In this document: positions 1 through 5,333 of the stretch, piece after piece | Numbering within the stretch: position 1 is the stretch's first letter | Layout: each line of letters opens with the position of its first letter | Origin: an uncultured candidate division Zixibacteria bacterium | GTDB taxonomy: Bacteria; Zixibacteria; MSB-5A5; GN15; FEB-12 | Assembly: GCA_913009765.1 (NCBI GenBank) | Contig: CAJVYT010000314.1 | Coordinates: 1 to 5,333 of the forward strand | Direction of reading: 5' to 3' | DNA: 5,333 nucleotides | Program-made: the position numbers and the translations under genes | Notes under the pieces: model-generated | What the model saw: only the letters and a program-made list of their open reading frames with translations | Databases searched by the model: none | Told to the model about the DNA's origin: nothing

Positions 1-384
1 CTTTTATTTAGTAATCCAAGTGCGATGGAATCTATTTTTGAAATTATCTCAGCTGATGATTTTGACTCTAAACAATTATCCCGTTTATACTCGGCATTAA
101 TACAGCAGTATAAAACAGATAATAAAATAGATGCCAGCAAAATGACTGACAACACAACTGACTTGGAATTTGTTTCGCTCATTACCCAAGTTGCCGGTAT
201 GGAATGGGAACCTGACCAAATAGACAATGAAGTTTCTAATTTCGTAGCTCAATTTAAAATAGATAAAAGGAAAAGACAGATTCAAAAATTAAAATTAGAA
301 TTACCACAAGCAGAAGCAAACGGCGACCAAAACCGAATTGATGAAATATTAGACGAAATAAAAAGTTTATCAAAAAATGCTTAA
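1..384 (+). CDS. dnaG: DNA primase DnaG, C-terminal fragment (5' end outside window)
   Basis: The reading frame is open from the first base, so the gene enters from the left and only its last 127 codons are visible; the ATG at 25 is internal. DnaG makes RNA primers at the replication fork, and its C-terminal domain binds the replicative helicase DnaB. The visible part fits that helicase-binding domain. It opens with LLFSNPSAMESIFE, matching the usual 'LL.NP.L...' start, followed by SADDFDSKQLSRLYSAL. It ends in a charged helix with the DnaG-typical AEANGDQNRIDEILDEIKSL, like the 'AE..GD...L..LL.E...L' tail of other primases. The related N-terminal domain of DnaB is less likely because the protein stops directly after this helix. 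The catalytic zinc-finger and TOPRIM domains are not in the window. The stop (382-384) overlaps the recN start by 8 bases. Identification is from remembered family patterns, not an alignment. Confidence 0.85.
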   Translation, partial: LLFSNPSAMESIFEIISADDFDSKQLSRLYSALIQQYKTDNKIDASKMTDNTTDLEFVSLITQVAGMEWEPDQIDNEVSNFVAQFKIDKRKRQIQKLKLELPQAEANGDQNRIDEILDEIKSLSKNA

Positions 385-2032
385 GACTTTAGAAATCCAA
401 AATATAGCTTTAATAGACAAAGCTTCTCTCACATTCCAAGACGGTCTCACTGTCCTAACCGGTGAAACAGGAGCCGGCAAATCTGTCATTGTAACGGCAA
501 TTTCTCTCATTCTTGGCGGACGAACCGATCGTGATGTTATCAGATACGGCGAAAAATTCGGAAAAGTAGAAGCTCTCTTTGACATATCATCTATGCCGAC
601 AACTTATAAAAAAGAATTTGATGAGTATATTAAAGACAAAAAAATTTCTATCAAAAGAGAAATACCTGTTACCGGAAAATCTAAAATACTTATTTCAAAT
701 ATCCCCTCTACTTTGTCAGAGCTGCGTGAACTTACCGCCCCGATAGCGGAGATTTTAGGACAACACGCCAATCAGCTTTTGATGCATGAAGAAAACCATA
801 TTAACTTCTTAGATAATTTTGCAAATCTTACCGACTTAAAAAATTCAGTAAAAACAAAGTTCCATTTATGGAAAGAATCATCTGACCAACTAAAAAAGAC
901 TATCAGCAAAAGAGATACATATAAAAGCGAACGTGAACTTTTACTTTTTCAGCAAAAAGAAATTTTCGATGCAGAAATACAAGTTGGTGAAACCGAAAAT
1001 ATTCTTGCCGAAAAAAAGATTTTAGATTCATCCCGTTCCCTGATGAATTCTGCTCACACTATTTCTGAAATTATTGAAAACGATGAAACATCTTCTCTCT
1101 CTCTTTTACAAACAGCCTTAAAAGAGCTTGAAAAAATGCACGAAGTTGATTCATCTTTGACAAAGCAAGTAGAAGAATTGACCGATATTGTCTATCGTGT
1201 TGGCGACATAAAACAATTTATTGAAAATTATGGTTCATCAATTGTTGACGACCCTATGCGTATTGAAGAAATCAATAAACGTTTAGATGAGTTGTATCTT
1301 CTCAAAAAGAAATACGGAGGTTCGGAGGAATCTATATTAACCGCTTTGGAAAATATAAATATCGCTCTCACAAAAATCCCAACTGACATTGACAGCTACA
1401 TTGAAAAACTTGAAAAAGAAACAAATTCTTTTTTCTTGGCATATTCCAAAGAAGCTATTTCTCTTTCTGAAACACGAAAAAAAGCATCTGAATATTTAGA
1501 AAAATTGGTTCAAAAAGAGCTTGCCGAACTTTCAATTGCAAACTGCGGCTTTGAGATTGAATTTATCTATGAAGATGACCCCAGCGGTGTACCTCTTGAA
1601 AACCACACAGTCAAACCGACAGAAAACGGTCTTGAGACTGCTCGTATTCTCTTTTCTGCAAATAGAGGCGAACCTCTTAAATCACTGGTCAAGACAGCAT
1701 CGGGTGGTGAGATTTCCCGACTACTGCTTGCCTTAAAGTCTGCTGAGAAGAAAAACAAAAAACTCCCCCATGCACTATTAGTCTTTGATGAAGTCGATGC
1801 AGGTATCGGCGGACAAACTGCTGTTGATGTCGCAAAAAAAATCAAGAAACTCTCATCTGATAATCAGATGTTGGTTATTACTCACCTGCATCAAATTGCC
1901 CGAGAGGCAGATAATCATTTTGCTGCCCAAAAGACAACCTGTTCTGATAATCGAACTGTTATAAATGTTGTCAATTTAGACCCTATCGGAAAAGATGCTG
2001 AACTCAAACGAATGATTGCCCTACCGGAATAG
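377..2032 (+). CDS. recN: DNA repair protein RecN (SMC-like ATPase)
   Basis: RecN is a cytoplasmic SMC-family ATPase that gathers DNA ends during double-strand break repair by recombination. The 551-residue product is full length for the family (about 550). It starts with the RecN-typical MLKTLEIQNIALIDKASLTF and has Walker A GETGAGKS at residues 29-36. The GQHANQLLM segment (GQH motif) follows near residue 130, and a charged, helical coiled-coil middle spans roughly 155-380. The C-terminal ATPase half has the ABC signature SGGE at 442-445, Walker B ALLVFDEVDAGIGG at 466-479 and the H-loop histidine 503 in VITHLHQIA. All the catalytic motifs appear intact. The ATG overlaps the dnaG stop by 8 bases and has no Shine-Dalgarno sequence, so it is probably translated by coupling to dnaG in the same transcript. 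No LexA-like operator is visible, and any promoter would lie inside dnaG or upstream. Confidence 0.96.
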   Translation: MLKTLEIQNIALIDKASLTFQDGLTVLTGETGAGKSVIVTAISLILGGRTDRDVIRYGEKFGKVEALFDISSMPTTYKKEFDEYIKDKKISIKREIPVTGKSKILISNIPSTLSELRELTAPIAEILGQHANQLLMHEENHINFLDNFANLTDLKNSVKTKFHLWKESSDQLKKTISKRDTYKSERELLLFQQKEIFDAEIQVGETENILAEKKILDSSRSLMNSAHTISEIIENDETSSLSLLQTALKELEKMHEVDSSLTKQVEELTDIVYRVGDIKQFIENYGSSIVDDPMRIEEINKRLDELYLLKKKYGGSEESILTALENINIALTKIPTDIDSYIEKLEKETNSFFLAYSKEAISLSETRKKASEYLEKLVQKELAELSIANCGFEIEFIYEDDPSGVPLENHTVKPTENGLETARILFSANRGEPLKSLVKTASGGEISRLLLALKSAEKKNKKLPHALLVFDEVDAGIGGQTAVDVAKKIKKLSSDNQMLVITHLHQIAREADNHFAAQKTTCSDNRTVINVVNLDPIGKDAELKRMIALPE

Positions 2033-2049
2033 CAATCTAAATTTTTTTT
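2014..2049 (+). terminator. Possible rho-independent terminator of dnaG-recN
   Basis: A 6-bp inverted repeat, GATTGC (2014-2019) and GCAATC (2032-2037), brackets a 12-base loop that contains the last recN codons. It is followed by TAAA and then eight T residues (2042-2049). The geometry is terminator-like for the plus strand. The stem is short and the T-run starts four bases late, so the call is tentative. The T-run also encodes lysines of the convergent acetyltransferase gene, so its composition may have another cause. It has no T-run on the minus-strand side and would not stop the opposing transcript. Confidence 0.4.
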
Positions 2050-2495
2050 ATCATCTGTAAAGCCGGGTTTGCTTTTCCCCACAAAGTTTTAAACTCTTCA
2101 AGAGGAATAAATCCACAAGAAAGATAAAATTGACGGGTCTTGGCATACCCTTCGTGAGCGTGTGAATCACTCAAAGTTTTGACCTGATAAAATTCATAAT
2201 TGTTCGATTTTAGATATTTTTCTGATTCTTCAACAAGGAGCTTCCCATGTCCGCATCGATGATATTCTTTTAAAACACCCATAACATAAATTTCAGCAGA
2301 CTTTTCAAAATGTTCTTTTACAGCTATAAATCCAACTGCTGAATTACCTTCAAATACTGCCCAATACGCCATATCTTGAACTTTTTCAACATATTCGACA
2401 ATTGCTTCCTCTATCCCAAACCAATTTGGTAAAGCTCTTAAAATACTATTAGTTATATCTGCTTTTTCACTGTTATTTTTTATTGATTTAACCAT
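2037..2495 (-). CDS. GNAT family N-acetyltransferase
   Basis: The 152-residue product has the compact single-domain GNAT fold expected of a cytoplasmic acetyl-CoA-dependent acetyltransferase. The substrate cannot be told from the sequence. Visible elements are a strand with GNSAVGFIAVKEH (about 50-62), then AEIYVMGVL leading into the acetyl-CoA pyrophosphate-binding loop YHRCGHGKLL (78-87). That loop is a variant of Q/R-x-x-G-x-G/A with His in the first position. The C-terminal motif TRQFYLSCGFIPLEEF lies near 124-139, where the tyrosine is the usual candidate general acid. The gene converges on recN with only 4 bases between stop codons and diverges from the sigma-factor operon, so it is a single-gene unit. 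The ATG at 2493-2495 is the only good start. There is no clear Shine-Dalgarno sequence before it. The fold is secure; a specific function is not. Confidence 0.88.
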   Translation of the reverse strand: MVKSIKNNSEKADITNSILRALPNWFGIEEAIVEYVEKVQDMAYWAVFEGNSAVGFIAVKEHFEKSAEIYVMGVLKEYHRCGHGKLLVEESEKYLKSNNYEFYQVKTLSDSHAHEGYAKTRQFYLSCGFIPLEEFKTLWGKANPALQMIKKI

Positions 2496-2604
2496 ATCTG
2501 CAATAAATATTGTTTTATACTTGAAAAACAGAAAAAATTGAAATTCTTTTGAATAAATTAAAATATCCTAAGTAATAATATAAAACATGGAATAATTGGA
2601 AAAG
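2496..2604. promoter_or_regulatory. Divergent AT-rich intergenic region with weak promoter candidates
   Basis: About 100 bases separate the acetyltransferase (minus) and the sigma factor (plus), and both genes must be transcribed from here. For the plus strand, TTGAAA at 2538-2543 is a fair -35 box. A TAAAAT at 2559-2564 would be a good -10, but the spacing is only 15; AAATAT at 2561-2566 gives 17 but is a poor match. For the minus strand, TATAAA (2519 to 2514 on the complement) is a possible -10 with only a poor -35 (TTCAAT) 17 bases away. I saw no clear ECF-type promoter (a GGAAC-like -35 box), so autoregulation of the sigma factor is not supported by sequence. In such AT-rich DNA these matches occur easily by chance. 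Confidence 0.3.
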
Positions 2605-3159
2605 ATGTGTAACGATAGAGCGTTAATTATGGAAATTCAATCAGGCGATAAAAAAGCACTTGGCACACTTGTCAACAAGCATAAAAAAACTGCCTATCGA
2701 ATTGCTTTAGGACTTGTAGGTAATAAAGATGATGCCTATGATATTTCACAGGAAGCATTTCTTCGTGTCTACCGCTCTGCCAATACCTATGATACAAATC
2801 AGCCGTTTCTGCCTTGGTTCTACCGTATTATTTCAAATCTTTCCAAAACATGGCTTGCCAAACGAAGCAGACGTGAAAACAAAATGGTCGATGTCGATGA
2901 TGCTTCTTATCTGTTAGTTGACTCCTCAAACCCTGAAGACACTATGGTACAAAAAGAAACAGCCGCCTATGTCAGGACTGCTCTTTTGCAGTTAGATTTT
3001 GAAGATAGAGAAATAATAACTTTACAACATTTTAGAAATATGTCTTATGATGAAATCGCTGATATGCTTGATATACCCAAAGGAACAGTGATGTCACGTT
3101 TATACTATGCCAGAAAAAAACTGGCAAAGATTATGAGGTCTTATTATGAGCAAAGATAA
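2605..3159 (+). CDS. ECF-type RNA polymerase sigma factor (sigma-70 family, RpoE-like)
   Basis: This is a small alternative sigma factor that would direct RNA polymerase to a stress or envelope regulon. With the ATG at 2605 it has 184 residues, normal for the ECF group. It holds only regions 2 and 4. Region 2 (about 18-90) includes DAYDISQEAFLRVYRSANTYD, the core-polymerase contact, and PFLPWFYRIISNLSKTWLAKRSRR, the -10 recognition part. Region 4 (about 127-175) has the helix-turn-helix YDEIADMLDIPKGTVMSRL followed by ARKKL. Between regions 2 and 4 is an acidic linker of about 35 residues. A TTG at 2596 in the same frame would add three residues. Both starts have only a weak GGA 4 bases upstream, so I prefer the ATG. 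The 3' end overlaps the next gene, the anti-sigma factor, by 14 bases, indicating one transcript and translational coupling. Confidence 0.93.
   Translation: MCNDRALIMEIQSGDKKALGTLVNKHKKTAYRIALGLVGNKDDAYDISQEAFLRVYRSANTYDTNQPFLPWFYRIISNLSKTWLAKRSRRENKMVDVDDASYLLVDSSNPEDTMVQKETAAYVRTALLQLDFEDREIITLQHFRNMSYDEIADMLDIPKGTVMSRLYYARKKLAKIMRSYYEQR
3135..3138 (+). promoter_or_regulatory. Ribosome binding site of the anti-sigma gene
   Basis: GAGG lies 7 bases before the ATG at 3146, inside the last codons of the sigma-factor gene. It decides the start of the overlapping anti-sigma gene and supports coupled translation of the pair. Confidence 0.65.
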
Positions 3160-3589
3160 ACGGGAGCTGTTAGCCGGATATGTTGACGGTGAACTCTCTG
3201 ATGAGGAGCGTCTTGCTTTTGAAAAAGATCTTGCCGACAGTACCGAACTGCGTGCAGAATTGGAGGAGTTTTTGAGACTAAAAGAAATGACCGGTATAAT
3301 GACCTACGCCGACCTACCTGATGAAGTATGGGAGAATTATTGGCAGTCGTTATATAAAAAATTAGAACGGGGCTTTGGATGGATTTTCTTTTCTGTCGGA
3401 GCAATCGCATTGCTCTTTTATGGAGTTTTTCAATTTCTTTCAGAACTTTACATGAACCCGACTACCCCAATTTTTATAAAAATTGCTGTCACAACTCTTT
3501 TATTGGGAGTAATAATTTTACTTGTATCTTTTAGCCGTGAACGTTTATTTGCATACAAACGTGACCGCTACAAGGAGGTAAATAAATAA
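3146..3589 (+). CDS. Membrane anti-sigma factor, putative, lacking the zinc-binding residues
   Basis: The 147-residue product would bind and hold the sigma factor encoded directly upstream at the inner membrane. The N-terminal part (about 6-45) resembles the anti-sigma (zf-HC2-like) domain: LLAGYVDGELSDEER followed by DLADSTELRAELEEF. Where zinc anti-sigma factors have H-x3-C-x2-C, this protein has D28, S32 and L35, and it has no cysteine at all. A zinc- or thiol-based switch is therefore unlikely. After a linker with the aromatic stretch PDEVWENYWQSLYKKLERGFGW come two hydrophobic helices at about 77-97 and 109-129. A short basic tail follows. The two-helix layout puts both ends on the same side, presumably the cytoplasm. 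The gene overlaps the sigma gene by 14 bases and shares one base with the next gene. The assignment rests on the DGELS motif, membrane layout and gene order; confirmation would need a profile search. Confidence 0.8.
   Translation: MSKDKRELLAGYVDGELSDEERLAFEKDLADSTELRAELEEFLRLKEMTGIMTYADLPDEVWENYWQSLYKKLERGFGWIFFSVGAIALLFYGVFQFLSELYMNPTTPIFIKIAVTTLLLGVIILLVSFSRERLFAYKRDRYKEVNK
3572..3579 (+). promoter_or_regulatory. Consensus Shine-Dalgarno site of the YbjQ gene
   Basis: AAGGAGGT is a full match to the anti-Shine-Dalgarno end of 16S rRNA and lies 9 bases before the ATG at 3589, within the last codons of the anti-sigma gene. It is the strongest ribosome binding site in the window. It suggests the YbjQ protein is made independently of, and perhaps in excess over, the two regulators. 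Confidence 0.8.
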
Positions 3590-3912
3590 TGTTAATAACA
3601 ACCGGTGAAATTATTCATGGGAAAAAGATTGTAAAAACATTAGGGCTTGTTAGAGGCAACACTGTTCGTGCTAGAAATATAGGTCGTGATATTGGTGCTG
3701 TTTTTAGAACTATTATTGGTGGGGAAATTGTTGAATATACAAAGTTAATTGCTGAATCCCGAGAACAGGCAATTGACAGAATGATTGTTGAAGCTAAAGA
3801 ACTTGGTGCCAATGCTATCATTATGCTCAGATTTTCTACATCAGGCATTATGAAAGGAGCAGCTGAACTGCTTGCCTATGGTACTGCTGTCAAAGTAGAA
3901 AATATAGATTAA
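3589..3912 (+). CDS. ybjQ: YbjQ / UPF0145 family protein
   Basis: The 107-residue product has the length and pattern of the YbjQ family (UPF0145, annotated as putative heavy-metal-binding; biochemical role not settled). Family hallmarks are an early strand plus GLVRGNTVRARNIGRDIGAVFRTIIGGE at about 21-48. These are followed by EYTKLIAESREQAIDRMIVEAKELGANAII (about 50-79) and a closing strand ending YGTAVKVE. There is no signal peptide or membrane segment, so it is cytoplasmic, and there is no cysteine or histidine cluster for metal binding beyond a single His near the start. Its ATG overlaps the anti-sigma stop (TAATG). The shared transcript links it to the sigma/anti-sigma pair, but what it contributes is unknown. 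It is followed after 25 bases by a strong hairpin that may end the operon. Confidence 0.92.
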   Translation: MLITTGEIIHGKKIVKTLGLVRGNTVRARNIGRDIGAVFRTIIGGEIVEYTKLIAESREQAIDRMIVEAKELGANAIIMLRFSTSGIMKGAAELLAYGTAVKVENID

Positions 3913-3922
3913 CCGTAATTAG

Positions 3923-3951
3923 TTGACAAGTCTAATGAAGCCTTTCATATT
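3923..3951 (+). promoter_or_regulatory. Putative sigma-70-type promoter of the sulfatase gene (leaderless)
   Basis: A perfect -35 hexamer TTGACA (3923-3928) is followed after exactly 17 bases by CATATT (3946-3951), a 4-of-6 match to TATAAT. Counting from the -10 box puts +1 on base 3958, the A of the sulfatase ATG. There is no Shine-Dalgarno sequence before that ATG, which agrees with a leaderless message. The -10 box is only moderate, so this is a prediction. Confidence 0.5.
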
Positions 3952-3976
3952 CTCTTAATGAATAAGAAAGGCTTTT
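3938..3976 (+). terminator. Strong hairpin: possible terminator of the sigma operon, overlapping the next start codon
   Basis: The arms are 3938-3952 (AAGCCTTTCATATTC) and 3960-3974 (GAATAAGAAAGGCTT). They pair over 15 positions with one A-A mismatch (3947/3965) and a 7-base loop. The 3' arm ends in TT and is followed by TTACTT, a short and interrupted T tract. It lies 25 bases after the YbjQ stop, the expected place for a terminator. However, the sulfatase ATG (3958-3960) sits in the loop and its first codons form the 3' arm. It could therefore act as an intrinsic terminator, as a structure hiding the start codon in read-through RNA, or as an operator palindrome around the start site. Confidence 0.6.
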
Positions 3977-5207
3977 ACTTATTACAAAAGATTAAACTCC
4001 CGGCACAGTTTCAGTATATACTTCTGCTCTACTTGGCTCTTATGCTGTTTTTTGCATTTTTCAGATTTCTTTTTCAAGTAAGTTTTCATGACCAATTTTA
4101 TAACAATGTCAGTTTTATTGATATACTTATATCTTATCTTATCGGGTTTAGATTTGATCAAATAATTATTTTAGCTCTTTTAACACCCTTTCTATTACTT
4201 CTTCCATGGTTTGATTTTACCAATCGAAAAGTGAAAATATTTATCTCTCTGTATTCATATATTATATTTCCGATTATTTTTTTAGGAATGATTGCAGACA
4301 TTAGGTTTTATGACTATTTCAACATTCGTCTCAATTTCATGGCGTATGAATATTCAGGCAATGGAAATCTTGGTAATAATTATGTTTTTGCTGACCGTTT
4401 CTTTTGGGAGTATATTGCTATATGGTTTGTTGTTTCTGCTCTTTTTATTTTCACACATTTCAAACTTATTCAAAAGTGTATTGACAAAATAAAACCAAAA
4501 ATAACAAGCAGAGTTATATGGCTATTCTGCTTTCTTATATTGTTTACAGCAGGAATCAGAGGAAGAGTTGCACTCGCACCTATGGATTGGGGGATCGCAT
4601 ACTTTTCTGACAATCATACTCTTAATCAATCGGCTCTCAACGGAATCTACACCCTTATAAAAAATTTCACTGAAACTGACCATGATCCCCGCCTTTCATT
4701 TTTAAAAGAGTCAGAAAGATTTCCATTTGTAAGTCGTGATTCTGCTCTTGCAAAAGTAAAAACTATGCTTCAACAAAACGGTACTACATTTACAAGCGAC
4801 AATTCATTGGCACAAAGTTTCAGTAGACCAAAAAAATTTGATTTTCAGCCTAACATAATTATTACAGTTATGGAAAGCTGGTCGGGTTCGCGAACCTCTG
4901 CTTTGGGTGCCAAAAATAACCTTACACCCTATTTTGATTCATTGACACAGCATGGAATATTGTTTGAAAATTTTTATGCAAACGGCTTTCGTACCAATTT
5001 TGGACTGGGAGCAGTATTATGTTCCTACCCTGCTATCCCCGGTCGTTCGATATTAAAACGGTATGAGTCGAGACATCCCTTTACATCTTTGTCGGAAACT
5101 TTACATACAAAAGGTTATTACAATGCTTTCTGCTATGGAGGTGATTTGGCTTTTGATAATATGGAAGGTTTTTTCCGTACAAAAAAATATGATGCATTCT
5201 ACGGTGA
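3958..5207 (+). CDS. LTA synthase/MdoB-type membrane sulfatase-fold protein, 3' truncated by contig end
   Basis: This looks like the LtaS/OpgB (COG1368) group: polytopic membrane proteins with an outward-facing sulfatase-like domain that transfer phosphoglycerol or similar groups to envelope glycans or lipids. Five hydrophobic segments lie at about 20-39, 67-85, 93-113, 149-170 and 186-203. The catalytic domain begins near residue 299 with PNIIITVMESWSGSRTSALG, where E306 is the expected metal ligand. NLTPYFDSL and then NGFRTNFGLGAVLCSYPAIPG follow, where T346 is the expected catalytic threonine nucleophile. About 416-417 residues are genuine. The D-H metal ligands of the second half are missing because the contig ends. 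The frame continues to a stop at 5272-5274, but those last 21 residues (starting DRKSTRLNSSH) are translated sequencing adapter. The start at 3958 has no Shine-Dalgarno sequence but is the only in-frame start before the first membrane helix. The exact substrate is unknown; in a diderm, LTA synthesis itself would be unlikely. Confidence 0.85.
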
Positions 5208-5273
5208 AGATCGGAAGAGCACACGTCTGAACTCCAGTCACACTGATATATCTCGTATGCCGTCTTCTGCTTG
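5208..5273 (+). other. Illumina TruSeq indexed adapter (assembly artefact)
   Basis: From 5208 the sequence is the TruSeq indexed adapter: AGATCGGAAGAGC, then the segment ending CCAGTCAC (5234-5241), the 8-base index ACTGATAT (5242-5249), and the P7 end running to TTCTGCTTG (5265-5273). From memory this index is TruSeq LT number 25. The first A may be the A-tail of the insert. It is not genomic and marks the point where a short insert was read through. Confidence 0.98.
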
Positions 5274-5333
5274 AAAAAAAAAAAAATCACACTGATATAA
5301 CTCGTACGCCGGCTTCTGCTGGCCACCATCTTA
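5274..5333 (+). other. Post-adapter poly-A, degraded second adapter copy and unassigned end
   Basis: Thirteen A (5274-5286) follow the adapter, typical of reads running past the end of the adapter molecule. Bases 5287-5320 repeat 5238-5271 with three mismatches in 34; the index ACTGATAT is kept at 5291-5298. Bases 5321-5333 are unassigned. All of this is low-quality sequencing artefact, not chromosome. Confidence 0.93.

Noticed and set aside
1..384. Alternative reading of the left fragment as the N-terminal domain of the DnaB helicase
   Set aside because: The two domains are related, but here the domain ends the protein and carries the DnaG-type AE..GD...L tail helix, so primase fits better.
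1567..1845. Minus-strand open frame of 92 codons inside recN
   Set aside because: It is entirely antisense to the conserved RecN ATPase motifs and shows no recognisable protein pattern; it is a shadow of the real gene.
2059..2076. AAAGC / GCTTT inverted repeat followed by T residues
   Set aside because: The stem is only five mostly A-T pairs within the acetyltransferase coding sequence; too weak to call a terminator.
3144..3410. Minus-strand open frame of 88 codons across the anti-sigma gene
   Set aside because: It is antisense to a well-supported gene with its own ribosome site and has no protein-like motif.
4292..4492. Plus-strand open frame of 66 codons, hydrophobic
   Set aside because: It is an alternative frame within the sulfatase membrane region; its hydrophobicity follows from the T-rich codons of the real transmembrane helices.
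5274..5286. Run of 13 A as a biological poly-A or terminator tract
   Set aside because: It directly follows the end of the adapter and is a sequencing read-through artefact.
5287..5320. Direct repeat of 5238-5271 as a possible mobile-element or attachment repeat
   Set aside because: Both copies are adapter sequence including the sample index; the repeat is technical.
5081..5329. Open frame on the minus strand with a lysine- and phenylalanine-rich peptide
   Set aside because: Its N-terminal half is the reverse complement of the adapter and poly-A run, and the rest is antisense to the sulfatase gene. It is a contamination peptide, not a gene.

Overview
The window is an AT-rich, gene-dense piece of a bacterial chromosome, almost certainly a metagenome or draft-assembly contig. 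Good Shine-Dalgarno sites at two of its genes (a perfect AAGGAGGT before the YbjQ gene) argue against Bacteroidota. The low GC, the SD use and a putative zinc-free anti-sigma factor would fit an uncultured diderm or candidate-phylum lineage, but nothing here fixes the taxon.

Layout. Bases 1-384 hold the 3' end of dnaG (primase, helicase-binding domain). Its stop overlaps the start of a complete recN (377-2032, SMC-like DNA-repair ATPase). A short GNAT acetyltransferase gene (2037-2495, minus strand) converges on recN with a 4-base gap. After a divergent AT-rich intergenic region comes a tightly coupled three-gene operon (about 2605-3912): an ECF-type sigma factor, a two-helix membrane anti-sigma factor lacking the usual zinc ligands, and a YbjQ/UPF0145 protein. 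A membrane-anchored LTA-synthase/MdoB-type sulfatase-fold gene starts at 3958 and is cut off near 5207.

The last ~126 bases (about 5208-5333) are not genomic. They are a read-through Illumina TruSeq adapter carrying the index ACTGATAT, a run of 13 A, a second degraded copy of the adapter end, and 13 unassigned bases. The apparent C-terminus of the sulfatase (after about residue 417) and its stop codon are translated adapter.

How the parts work together. dnaG-recN is a replication/repair pair. The sigma/anti-sigma/YbjQ cluster looks like an envelope- or stress-response regulatory unit: the anti-sigma factor would hold the sigma factor at the membrane until a signal releases it. The sulfatase-fold protein next to it is an envelope enzyme and could be a target of that response, which is inference from position only. 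The most interesting non-coding signal is at 3923-3976. A consensus -35 box with 17-bp spacing places the predicted transcription start exactly on the A of the sulfatase ATG, suggesting a leaderless mRNA. The same place carries a 15-bp hairpin with one mismatch that could terminate the upstream operon or mask the start codon in read-through RNA. I found no mobile element, CRISPR array, RNA gene or clearly new multi-gene system.
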